64,000 nucleotides of DNA, from contig NZ_JAARLZ010000005.1 of NCBI RefSeq assembly GCF_011759365.1, forward strand, positions 186,001 through 250,000, read 5' to 3'. The notes below the pieces were generated by a model. It saw only the letters and a list, made by a program, of their open reading frames with translations, did no database searches and was not told the DNA's origin. The stretch comes from Luteibacter anthropi (lineage in GTDB: Bacteria > Pseudomonadota > Gammaproteobacteria > Xanthomonadales > Rhodanobacteraceae). Of this stretch, positions 25,231 to 34,187 are shown piece after piece. Numbering within the stretch: position 1 is the first letter of the stretch; each line of letters starts with the position of its first letter. The position numbers and the translations under genes are program-made.

Positions 25231-25594
25231 GTCATCCTCCTGATGAAGTCGCCTGAGCGCAGGCGATGAACGGTCATCCATGACCAAAACGATGCAGCGG
25301 CGGCCAACCCAATGCAGCCCGCCCCTGCGAACCATCCAACCAGAACGCTTAGGCATGTCAAGCATCCTTGACATAGCGCTTCGCTCGTTACGTGACCGAC
25401 GTCACGCGGGGTGGCTGGGCTGAGCAAACCGTGGGCTGGGGCGGTCGTGACGCCGTGACTGGTGCTCCGATCAAAGCCTTAGGCTCATGACCGACTTCCG
25501 TAGCTCACAAAAAAGTGCCTCCAAGGGAGCCAGCACCGCCCCCCCCCTTCCTACGAAGCACTACCCAGGGCATGGCGACCCGGTCCGCTGCACA
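25231..25594. other. Region upstream of relaxase, candidate transfer origin
   Basis: A 364-bp non-coding stretch. It holds the perfect inverted repeat CGTGAC-CGAC-GTCACG at 25391-25406 and a run of nine C residues at 25539-25547. Transfer origins of MobA/MobL systems usually lie next to the relaxase start and contain an inverted repeat, so this is the place to expect one. A nick site cannot be recognised. Confidence 0.35.
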
Positions 25595-26227
25595 TCAGCC
25601 GGGCGGCATTCCAAGCTGCCGACTGATCACCTCGGCAGCTACCTTGGTTCCAATGTCCTTTGCTGTATCTAGAACCCAATGGCCGGCACTCCCTAGCATT
25701 GCCAAGGCGCCCGTCGCCTTTTGCCCATCGCCGTCCTTCGCCGCCAGCTCCGCCGAAGCGATGGCGCCAATCACGACGTATTGCTCTGGAAGGCTGGCCT
25801 TGGCAGCGACTGCCTCCCGCAGCCTCGTCAATTCTGCCGCCAAGGCCGCAACATCGACCCCAGGGGCTTCGACGGTGTTTGATGAGTTGTCGGTCGAACC
25901 GACATTCACCCGCGAATTATTTCCCGACACGTTAATTGTGTAGTTGCCGCCGACGTGCCTGTCGAATATGCCGCGCCTGGTCACAGCCACTTGATAATGC
26001 GGCCCAAAGTGGCCCGCTGTGTAACACGTTGGATCCGTCACGACGAATGCCTCTTCCCGACCATTCGGAAGAGTCCGGCGTATTTCATCCCCTTCTCGAA
26101 CATCAACGCTCATGTCATCAATGACGAATTGCTTTCCGGAGAAATACCCCTTAACGCTTGATCTTATGGATCCGTCTGGGGCTACGACATCAATGTCATC
26201 CGGCGAAATTATGCTCCAAGGCTTCAC
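25595..26227 (-). CDS. Companion protein with asparagine-rich strand-repeat motif, downstream of helicase-nuclease
   Basis: A 210-residue protein read from a GTG with GGAG eight bases upstream. It has three parts: a small beta domain (about 1-100, including VVAPDGSIRSSVKGYFSG and EEAFVVTDPTCY), a short motif GNYTINVSGNNSRVNVG followed by STDNSSN, and a helical C-terminus ending WVLDTAKDIGTKVAAEVI. The alternating Asn/Ser/Val strand motif resembles short linkers seen in AbiTii-like and other abortive-infection-type proteins and may be amyloid-like. The same-strand helicase-nuclease gene ends 151 bp upstream. A role in defence is inferred from motif and position only. Confidence 0.55.
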   Translation of the reverse strand: MKPWSIISPDDIDVVAPDGSIRSSVKGYFSGKQFVIDDMSVDVREGDEIRRTLPNGREEAFVVTDPTCYTAGHFGPHYQVAVTRRGIFDRHVGGNYTINVSGNNSRVNVGSTDNSSNTVEAPGVDVAALAAELTRLREAVAAKASLPEQYVVIGAIASAELAAKDGDGQKATGALAMLGSAGHWVLDTAKDIGTKVAAEVISRQLGMPPG

Positions 26228-26378
26228 AGTTAGGTCTCCATTTTCGGGTCTACAAGGGTCGGGCTCATCTCTCGCGCGCAACGTTGGATTTGGATGGATG
26301 TAAGCGTCATGTTGGCACAACATGGAAGACGCGCTCTTCGTTCGATGTTCTCGCATCGTGCTCTGCGCACTTTTGTAG

Positions 26379-29300
26379 TCAAGCCGAATCCGTTCGAGCA
26401 TCATCAACGGCCTGCTGGATCACCAGGTCTACTTCGTCCCCGGCTTCATGAATGCGCTTATTCCGCGGCTGCCAGACCCGCCGCTCGACCAATGTGGCCA
26501 ACTGCCCGAGCGCACCAGTAGGCCCAATCTGCATCTGGTGTAGCGTCGACAGCAGTTCGGCCAGCACTTCATCCTTGTGTAGCGACCACGTCGAGGCAAA
26601 GCACCGCCAGAATGTCCAACCGGCGCGTTCCAAGATACGTTGGCGGTTCATGTCATGAGCCCAGCGGTCCGGACCGTGGAACTCATCGCCATCAAGCTCG
26701 ATGGCCAGGCGGCGGTCGTCGGCCCCTTCCACCACCATGTCAATTCGGAAGCCGCCCACCTTCACCTGCGGGATCACGCGATACCCCCGTTCGGTAAGCT
26801 TCGTGAAAACCTCCCGCTCGAAACCTGACTCACACATATCAATGGGACTCTCGCCCTCGATCTCCCGCGGCACCGCCGGCTGGCTGAAATGCTCAATGAG
26901 ACCTCGGCGAAGATCAACCTCAGAAAGGTCACTGAGCTCGACGGAACGCACCAGATACATTCGATCCCTGGCTCGGCTGGCGGCCACATTGAACCGCTGT
27001 TCGTGCCCCAACCGCGACAGAGCATGGTGGCGGTCCCGGTCTGCAACCATGGACAAGAACACGATGTCGCGCTCGCTGCCCTGGAAGGCTCGCGGCTCCC
27101 CACTCGTGAACTTACGCCGCAGCAATTCTGCTGCTGGGAACCGTGCCCGCACCACCTCATCAATGTATTTTGCTTGCTCGATCCCGAGAAGCGACACCAC
27201 TCCAAGGGTCCGGTCGCACCAAGCCGGGTTCGCGATAATTGCTCCGATCTCGTCAGCGATCGCCTCGGCCTCGTCCCGGTTGAAGTCCTTAGTGTCGCGC
27301 CGGCCGGTGGGAACAAAGATATCCACCAGCGGCGGGTCAATTCGCTCCGACGCAAGGGGGATGCGAAGCGGCCGGATGGCGCCTCCGTAGAACCGGTTCG
27401 AATACGCGATGATCGGGGACACACACCGGAAATGCTCACGCAACATCACCTGATGACTGGCGAAAACGCGTGCAGCCAGATCATAAAGCGATTTTTCCGG
27501 CGTCATGTCCGCCGCAAAAGGCTGATCGCCCAAGAAGCGTTGGCGCAGAAGTTCAATTTGCTGGGCCGCTATGAAACCGCCGTCAGGTGACACCTGCTTA
27601 TCGTCACCGACCACCAAGATCTTCTTGCCCCGCAATATGGCTGGAAGCGCCCAAAGGTCTGACTGGCTGGCCTCGTCCACCACCACGAGATCAAAAGCCC
27701 CGATATCTGCCGGCATCGCTTCCGAAATCCGTGCATGCGGCATGATCCAGCACGGCACGGCTCCCGCGGCGTCATTCATCGCGTCACGGGCATCCCGACG
27801 ATAGCGCGGCGCATTCGCCCCCGTGCCTTGACCGATGCGTCGTATAGCCGTCGCATACCCATTGAGGGCAGACATGATCTTTCCGGTGGCGTTGTTCTTT
27901 GTCGCCAACCAAGCGGACTTCGCCACCAGGTCAGAATAAAGGCGTTGAAGCCCGCTGGTGAGTTCCGACCGTCGTGTCGCGAGCGCCCGTAACTCGTGAC
28001 GTGCCTCGATCTGTTCCAAATGCCCCCGCAACCGTGCCCACGTCCAGCTCTTGCGCCATTGGGCCGGCGTCACCTTGTCGTCGCCGGAATGACCGCATGG
28101 CTCCCGTTCGATGCGTTCTGCCCACAAAACAGCCCCCGCGGCTCGCAACCGATCGGCGGAGGCAGCAATGAGGGCCAGGTGCGATCCGAGGCCAGAGACA
28201 CGCCTGAGATCCGCGACCAATTTCACGTATTCGGAGCTGACCTGTTCGACCGTGCACTGGGATTGGCCGAGCAGATGATGGCCGAACTGACGCAGGTTTT
28301 CGGATATCGCTCCTGTTCGACCCGCCAAGTGCTCCTGAAAGGCCGTAACCCCCTGCGCCGCACGGGCCAGAGCTACCCGTTGCAGATATTTCCTCAAACT
28401 CTGGGCGACTTCTTGGAGACCACCCGAGCCGCCGTGAAGCTTTGGCGTCGGCACGTCTGCATACACCGAAGAGGCCTGATTGACCAAGACACGGTCGAGA
28501 TGCGTGCTGAGCCGGTGGACCTTCCGGGCTGCCGTGGCCAAAGTCTCGATATTCCTCAGATCAAGCGTCCCTTCCGACAGCGTTGGCAAAGACAGCGGCT
28601 CGGCGAAAGTGTTCCATCTAGCCACGAATGAAGCCAACTCCTGGTGAAGAAACACATAGCGCTGAACATGTTGCCAACTGTCCGCATCTTGCGGCGGCAA
28701 GCCCGAAACCTTGACGGCCGCCAAACACTTCTTAGCGTCGCCAGCGCCCACAGCCATTAAACCGAAGGGCTTACCTGTCTGGGCAGCCCGCGCGACACCT
28801 TCGATTGCTTTTGGCGAGCTCAACCCCTCGGCTGGGAACAGAACCGGCCGCCGGAGAAATTCAGCACGAGCTGCAACCAGCCGATCAATGTCGCCGAAAA
28901 TGGCTTCGAAAGCAGCCCGTTCCGCTCCATAAGACGAGTTGCGGCACCTCTCCCGAAACGCCGGGCCCCACGAAGCCGCTGCTGTTTCGAAGATTTCGAC
29001 TTCTCGCTGGGCCAGTTCCACGCTTTTCAGCAATTCTTGGACGGCCTGATGCACCTCAGGCGTGTTTCCCCGCACTGCAAGGTCGGGAACCTCGGCGATA
29101 TCTCGATCGAGCGTTTTCAGGCTAATTAGCGTCTCGTGCAACTCTCCCACTTGCTCCGCGGACGGCAAGCCGTCGGCATCAGCAAGCGTCGCCCCGAGAT
29201 ACACTAGATCGTCCCCCACCAGGCGACGCGCCAACCGCAAGGCCGACATGTCGTCCTCGCTCAACGGAGGCTGATGCTCTGAGGCAAGTGTGAGGTTATC

Positions 29301-30929
29301 TTGCAGCCAGCCGTGCTCCTCTTGTCCGCGCAACAACAGCTCGGCGGCTTTCTGCGCGCGGATCTTCTCGCCGTCCACCTCGATATCGCCCAATTGGTCT
29401 GCCGCGATGGCGTCCAGTCGGCGCTCGATACCTGACAATTCATGATGGGTGCGATCTATACCTGCTTTGAGGATTTCAATCTGTCGCTGGGTTTCGCGTG
29501 GATTGAGCTGTGAAACGCTGTGCTGGATGGCTTCGATAGATGCCTGGAACTGACGGGTGCCGTCCCGATCGCTCGACAAAAGCGCGACAGTCAGCGGCCG
29601 GACCTCTACCGGCAACTTCTCTTGAAGCACCTGCAAGGCCGGCTCTCCCCGTGACGTGACGAGGACACGGCGCCCAGTTGCCAGGTAGTGGCAGATGACG
29701 TTGGCGATGGTGTGCGTTTTCCCGGTCCCGGGCGGCCCCTGAACGGTTACGCCCGGTGCACGCTCCAACCGTTCAATGATCGTGATCTGCTCTTCGTTGC
29801 TCGGCAGAGGAAAGTAAAGTTCTTCAATCCTGCTATCGCTGACACCGTCTGACCCCGCATTCGTTGACAGTCCCCGAAAACGTATGGGCGTGATAAACGT
29901 TGTTTCGTCAGACGGCGGAGTCACCAGTGACAACGGCCCGCTGGGCAACTCACTGGCCTCCTCGACCTTTGTTTTGAGGCGTTTCAGATCTTCCAAAAGA
30001 AAATTGTGTTGCCGTGGCCGTGCCAGGAGAACCCACGCATCGGTCACCACGAAGTGCGGCCCCGGCGCCGGCCAAGGTTCGCCAGCCGCCAATATCTCGT
30101 GATAGGAACCTTTGGCGTCCAAGTTGGAAGCCACCAACTTCAAAATGTGAGCGTAGGAACTGGGATCGAACGGCGACAGGTCGGCAGACCCTTCTCGGCC
30201 CAGCAGTTTCTTGGCAGTCAGCTCCACCTCCGCGGCTCCAATCACAGAGGCGGCCACCAGGGCATCCAGCTCCAACCGGGCCTCGATATCACGAGGCCGG
30301 ATCTCAATGGCCATGGTCTCCTCATCCATGACAATTTCGACCGATTGCGTCATCAGCGGGTATTCGTAGCTGAGCGAGCCCTCCTCGGAGGCCAGCTTCC
30401 AGGACGCCACCCCGACTCCCCAGACCAGTTCCAGAGGTTTAGCCGTTTCCTCCGCCTCGATCTGTTGTTTAAGGGCAAAGAACGACGTGTAGAGGTCGAT
30501 GGAGCGACGGCGCGGCTTCTCCTGTTCGGACCATCCCCACCACTCGCTGGCGTAGAGCTCGAAGTCGGCGGCTACGGCGGCGCGGAATTCCTCACCGTCT
30601 ACCTCAGGATTGGCAGCAAGATGTGCTTCCAAGGCTGTGCCGTTGATAGCGGGCGGCTGACCGCTCGGATCCTGCGATGCAGAAGCAAAAGGAAGAAGGG
30701 GTGCCGGGAACTCAGGGGCGTGAATGGCTTCGAGCCGATCCATACGGAGCCAGGCGGCCCCGCCGGCCTCCGCCACGTTGAATCGCAGCGCCGGAAGACC
30801 CGCCAGATCTAGGGGACCAAATTTCGGACCGGCGAGCTTGGATAGCTGAAAGCCTTCCGGCTTCACAAGCTTTGCTTGCTCACCGATGTAGTCGAGGAGC
30901 CCCAACAGCAGTTGCTTGGCCTCTTTCAT
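26379..30929 (-). CDS. Large SF1 helicase with C-terminal Vsr/DUF559-like nuclease, candidate phage-defence protein
   Basis: A 1516-residue protein. Walker A GPPGTGKTHT lies at about residues 398-405, Walker B VVVDEASQ ends near residue 1089, and later SF1 motifs include GDDKQVSP, FQGSERDIVFLS and RFNVAASRARDR, placing it with UPF1/Dna2-like (COG1112) helicases. The long insert between the Walker motifs is coiled-coil-like. The C-terminus (about 1370-1460) is a Vsr/DUF559-type endonuclease fold with FRIDMVVEG and AIELDGDEFHG. Single large helicase-nuclease proteins of this build occur in defence islands (for example in Mokosh-like systems). A TTG at 30959 is an alternative start. Confidence 0.8.
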   Translation of the reverse strand: MKEAKQLLLGLLDYIGEQAKLVKPEGFQLSKLAGPKFGPLDLAGLPALRFNVAEAGGAAWLRMDRLEAIHAPEFPAPLLPFASASQDPSGQPPAINGTALEAHLAANPEVDGEEFRAAVAADFELYASEWWGWSEQEKPRRRSIDLYTSFFALKQQIEAEETAKPLELVWGVGVASWKLASEEGSLSYEYPLMTQSVEIVMDEETMAIEIRPRDIEARLELDALVAASVIGAAEVELTAKKLLGREGSADLSPFDPSSYAHILKLVASNLDAKGSYHEILAAGEPWPAPGPHFVVTDAWVLLARPRQHNFLLEDLKRLKTKVEEASELPSGPLSLVTPPSDETTFITPIRFRGLSTNAGSDGVSDSRIEELYFPLPSNEEQITIIERLERAPGVTVQGPPGTGKTHTIANVICHYLATGRRVLVTSRGEPALQVLQEKLPVEVRPLTVALLSSDRDGTRQFQASIEAIQHSVSQLNPRETQRQIEILKAGIDRTHHELSGIERRLDAIAADQLGDIEVDGEKIRAQKAAELLLRGQEEHGWLQDNLTLASEHQPPLSEDDMSALRLARRLVGDDLVYLGATLADADGLPSAEQVGELHETLISLKTLDRDIAEVPDLAVRGNTPEVHQAVQELLKSVELAQREVEIFETAAASWGPAFRERCRNSSYGAERAAFEAIFGDIDRLVAARAEFLRRPVLFPAEGLSSPKAIEGVARAAQTGKPFGLMAVGAGDAKKCLAAVKVSGLPPQDADSWQHVQRYVFLHQELASFVARWNTFAEPLSLPTLSEGTLDLRNIETLATAARKVHRLSTHLDRVLVNQASSVYADVPTPKLHGGSGGLQEVAQSLRKYLQRVALARAAQGVTAFQEHLAGRTGAISENLRQFGHHLLGQSQCTVEQVSSEYVKLVADLRRVSGLGSHLALIAASADRLRAAGAVLWAERIEREPCGHSGDDKVTPAQWRKSWTWARLRGHLEQIEARHELRALATRRSELTSGLQRLYSDLVAKSAWLATKNNATGKIMSALNGYATAIRRIGQGTGANAPRYRRDARDAMNDAAGAVPCWIMPHARISEAMPADIGAFDLVVVDEASQSDLWALPAILRGKKILVVGDDKQVSPDGGFIAAQQIELLRQRFLGDQPFAADMTPEKSLYDLAARVFASHQVMLREHFRCVSPIIAYSNRFYGGAIRPLRIPLASERIDPPLVDIFVPTGRRDTKDFNRDEAEAIADEIGAIIANPAWCDRTLGVVSLLGIEQAKYIDEVVRARFPAAELLRRKFTSGEPRAFQGSERDIVFLSMVADRDRHHALSRLGHEQRFNVAASRARDRMYLVRSVELSDLSEVDLRRGLIEHFSQPAVPREIEGESPIDMCESGFEREVFTKLTERGYRVIPQVKVGGFRIDMVVEGADDRRLAIELDGDEFHGPDRWAHDMNRQRILERAGWTFWRCFASTWSLHKDEVLAELLSTLHQMQIGPTGALGQLATLVERRVWQPRNKRIHEAGDEVDLVIQQAVDDARTDSA

Positions 30930-31131
30930 CCTTACAGTCTTCCCGGCGTTCTTGATCAAAATACCCTAGCACGCACTATGCCAATAGGGGCTGTTCGTTC
31001 CGCTTCTTAACTTAGCGTCGGTTAGGACCGCCGGTGCTGAGACTGGTTCAGTGAAAAAAGCAATGCCTACAAACAACGCGTTGGCTTTCTCGAACCGATC
31101 CGAGCGTGAATAGACCTCAGTATTCCACCTT

Positions 31132-32508
31132 CTACATTTCAGCCTTCGATGGAGCAAAATCAGTGTGGATCTTTGACGTGTTCGATTTGTAGCTCACACC
31201 CTCAATCTTCCGGATAACCAAGGACTGAGTATCGAGGGTTAGAGCAGCCTTTCGCTCATCTCGATCATGGTGCCAATAAGGCGGATTTTTCCAGTCGGCA
31301 GGATCAATAAAAGTTATCTGAGGCCACCAGTATTCACTCTCATCTTCCTGTTCGTAGAGGCTGACATAGGCAACGCGATCGGCCGCGGTTGGCCCTGCCC
31401 CCTCGGCCCGCGAAGCCTTATTGAACAACACGACATTCTGCCCGCGCTCCGACGATGCGTCGCCATATTGAACTGACTGAAATTGGATTCCGTCGAGCGC
31501 GAGATCAGAGTGCGTCGCCAAAAAGTCAGCGATCAGTTGCGTAATTAGGTAGCCATCGTCTTCAAACTCAGGCATCACGGGCATGACCAACTGGTCGCAC
31601 AATGATCGAAGGAAATCGTGGCGAGCCACGACATCCTTGGTCGACGGATCAAAATAGCTGCGAACACCAGCTGGCACGATGTCAGCAAGGGCGTTGAGAT
31701 CCAGCAGCCTGAGCGATCGACTTATCGTGAACTGCCCGACAACGACATGGCTTCCGACCGGCGGTCGAACCTCGGCAACAGCCGTGTTCGCCGATGTTGC
31801 GCCGTAGAAGACTGAAATACCCTTAGCGTTCATGCGCCCTGCCCGCCCAACTCCCGGCGGGGGCGCCCCGATCTCACGAGCTGGATGATGCAATGCTCGT
31901 TCCAGGGCTTCGAGCGACTGGAATACACGCGCCCGAAAAAGCGTCGTGCATGCGGTGCCCGGCCCAGCATCCACAATGACTCCCGAGCCTTTGCGGGTCT
32001 TGTCGCTGAGGATAGGCCCGAAGACGCGTTCGAGGACTGCGCTGGTCTTCGGGTTGAAAAGCCTTGCCTCTGAGCGAAGACTTTCCACCATTGCCCGCCA
32101 TTCAACACTATACGATCCTCCGAGATGCGAATTCTCAGAGAAATAGGGATCGTCGCCATACTTGCTTTCCATGGAGCTGTGATCGGACCAGATATCTGTG
32201 AGTGCCTCTAAAACATCCTCGACCACCTCTCCCGCCGCATCAAGCTGCATTTCCACAACGTCGGCGATAGCATCGCCGGCCGGATCTCTCTCGTAAATCA
32301 CTACGGCATCCGAGAGACTTGTGACGTCAAAAAAATTCTCGATCACGACGTCGAAGCGTTCCGCGACCTCGCCGATGGACATGGTCGGCAACTCGTTGCC
32401 GCAATAGTCGCACTCTTGGACGTCGCCCGACGCCGTGATGACCCCAGCCAGGTATGGCTCGACCACGCACTGGGCACATACCCGCTTTTCTTGAACCATC
32501 ACGCTCAC
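31132..32508 (-). CDS. HEPN/RES-type NTD plus RES-domain protein, candidate NAD-consuming toxin
   Basis: A 458-residue protein. The N-terminus has a zinc ribbon (Cys11/14 and Cys33/36), followed by an acidic helical region like those called HEPN/RES N-terminal domain. The RES domain occupies about residues 185-400 with its Arg in LFRARVF (191-194), Tyr in ISVFYGAT (235) and Glu in TAVAEVRPP (246). RES domains are known as NAD+-degrading or ADP-ribosylating toxins. No Xre-type antitoxin gene (the usual RES partner) is adjacent. Longer fusions of this type occur in defence islands. Position next to the helicase-nuclease and inside an integrated element supports that. Confidence 0.7.
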   Translation of the reverse strand: MSVMVQEKRVCAQCVVEPYLAGVITASGDVQECDYCGNELPTMSIGEVAERFDVVIENFFDVTSLSDAVVIYERDPAGDAIADVVEMQLDAAGEVVEDVLEALTDIWSDHSSMESKYGDDPYFSENSHLGGSYSVEWRAMVESLRSEARLFNPKTSAVLERVFGPILSDKTRKGSGVIVDAGPGTACTTLFRARVFQSLEALERALHHPAREIGAPPPGVGRAGRMNAKGISVFYGATSANTAVAEVRPPVGSHVVVGQFTISRSLRLLDLNALADIVPAGVRSYFDPSTKDVVARHDFLRSLCDQLVMPVMPEFEDDGYLITQLIADFLATHSDLALDGIQFQSVQYGDASSERGQNVVLFNKASRAEGAGPTAADRVAYVSLYEQEDESEYWWPQITFIDPADWKNPPYWHHDRDERKAALTLDTQSLVIRKIEGVSYKSNTSKIHTDFAPSKAEM

Positions 32509-32572
32509 TTGAGGCTATTTTGGATCGCGCACTGGCATTGACAGCGACGCTCGTTCGGCTAGGTTTCTTCGA

Positions 32573-33694
32573 TCAGGAGGACCCATGGACACCCACGCTC
32601 ACCACATCGCTCCCCACGAACCCACGATGAAGCACCCTCTTCCACAAACCAAGCCGGATCAGGTCGGGGTGCAATGGCACGAGGCGCCGGCTCGCCTCCG
32701 TTTTCAAAGACTGCCCGTCGTTATCATTGGTGATGCGAACGCAGGGAACGCCGTCCACCTCCTCAAAGTCCCGCAAATAGAGCTGGGCCACCTCGGAAAC
32801 GCGGGCGCCGCTGTAAAGACCGATCAATGCGCCCCAGCGAACGTGCGGCTGCCGCATCCGCTGCATGGCGATCGGGTTGAAGATCTTCGGCAGGTCAGCC
32901 AGCTCGAACGCCTCCCATGCGTGCCCCTGGTTCCGACGAGCAGCCTTGTCCGCAGCTTTCATGATCACCACGCCCTTCACGACGTTGGTAGCCAGGTGCC
33001 CGGCCTGAACCTGCTTCTGGAAGATTTGCGCCACGTGCGAGACCATGTTCGCCACGTAGCGCTTGGTGAGCCCGTCGCGTTGCAGCTGGTTGGCCCACGC
33101 GGCCGCCATGGGCCGGGTGACTTGATCCACCTTGACGCCTGACCCGATGTATTTCAGGAAGGAAGCGGAACTGCGTTGCCGTTGCATCCAGGTGTTCGGC
33201 TTGATGTCCTTGGCTTCGACTTCCTCGTATTGCCTCAGAGCCTGCGCCAACGTCGGCACGTCGCTGCGTGGCTTCGGCGAGACACGGTTGAGCTTAAGCT
33301 GAGGCGCATCTGACCCGGGCTTGGGCGCCGCCCAAAGCGGCTTATCCAACGCCATTTGCAGCGCCTTCAAGCCGGCCGCGTTGTCCGCGTCGGTGCCGTT
33401 CGTTTTGACGGACACCCCGTCAGGGCCCGCCTTGATCTCGAACCGCTCGATTTTGCTAAGCAAGTCGTCCCAATCCATCCCCAAGTCCTTCGTCCCAATC
33501 CTGGCACTGGCGAAGATTTGAGCACATCGAGCACCCAAAGCGTAGGCGCAGGTGCGCGCCGAGACCGGATCGCGGGTCCCAAGAGAACGTTTGAAAATGG
33601 TCATGCCGAAGACTGGGCGAAGGTCTTTCGGAATGTAGATGCGGAAATACCACATGCCGCTCGGGCGGCGCAGCAGATGATGGGCGAGACGCAT
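32573..33694 (-). pseudogene. Tyrosine integrase of island 1, C-terminus truncated
   Basis: A 373-residue site-specific recombinase of the phage integrase family. The arm-binding N-terminus (MWYFRIYIPKDLRPVFG), the SAM-like core-binding domain, the first catalytic Arg298 (YSGARVSEVAQL) and Lys331 (SLKTEASRRLVPLH) are present. After LIRLGLWK (about 32630) the sequence becomes unrelated, and the HxxR box and nucleophilic tyrosine are absent. It therefore cannot catalyse recombination. Its start lies 84 bp from the tRNA-Ser-derived attachment copy at 33778, as in integrases next to their attL. Confidence 0.8.
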
Positions 33695-33777
33695 GGATAG
33701 TTGACCTACCCAGAAACACCGGTGCCGCAAAGCCGAAAATTCGATAAAAATCTTAGAATTTATAGAGACTTGGGCTC

Positions 33778-33802
33778 TGGCGGAGAGAGTGGGACTCAGC
33801 TC
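33778..33802 (-). repeat. attachment site copy (tRNA-Ser 3' end), right boundary of island 1
   Basis: Minus strand ends GAGTCCCACTCTCTCCGCCA, differing from the copy at 20391-20415 at one position. The end TCTCTCC-G-CCA equals a tRNA-Ser acceptor strand with discriminator and CCA. It stands 84 bp before the integrase start codon. Confidence 0.75.
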
Positions 33803-33822
33803 AAGCACTCTCTCCCAACCGT

Positions 33823-33857
33823 CGGGACACATTCCGGGTGTACCGGTGAGTGTCCCG
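33823..33857. repeat. Nested inverted repeat next to attachment site
   Basis: CGGGACAC and GTGTCCCG form an 8-bp stem; between them CCGG-GTGTA-CCGG offers a second small stem. It lies 21 bp to the right of the attachment copy. It may be a recombination arm site or a transcription barrier. Confidence 0.45.
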
Positions 33858-34187
33858 GGATCGTAACTGCCCTGCCCGGCCTGTCAAGCAACCCAAATAA
33901 GAGAGTCCTGGATCCCCCCTGACCCACCACCAGACCAGGGTACCGTGAATTCAGACACCGATTGCGCCACTCCTGATCCTACGACCGGTTCGATGGCTCA
34001 TCCAAATCCACTCCGCCGGCTTCGGCGAGTGCGTAGCCGGGAAAGTCCTTGCCCGCATCTCTCGCCACACTCCACTGCTTTCGAAGCCTCGACGGCTTGC
34101 CCCGGCGCGCCGGAGCGCCCGATTTTGACCGTGGAATTTCAGCGTTCCACACGCACTCTTTCCGCACTACGCGCAGGATGCACGCCG

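Larger units (their letters stand above)
33695..34187. other. Right boundary of island 1
   Basis: A 493-bp gap with the attachment copy at 33778-33802 and a nested inverted repeat at 33823-33857. No tRNA body follows the attachment copy. Nothing else is recognised up to the stop of the PD-(D/E)XK gene. Confidence 0.5.
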
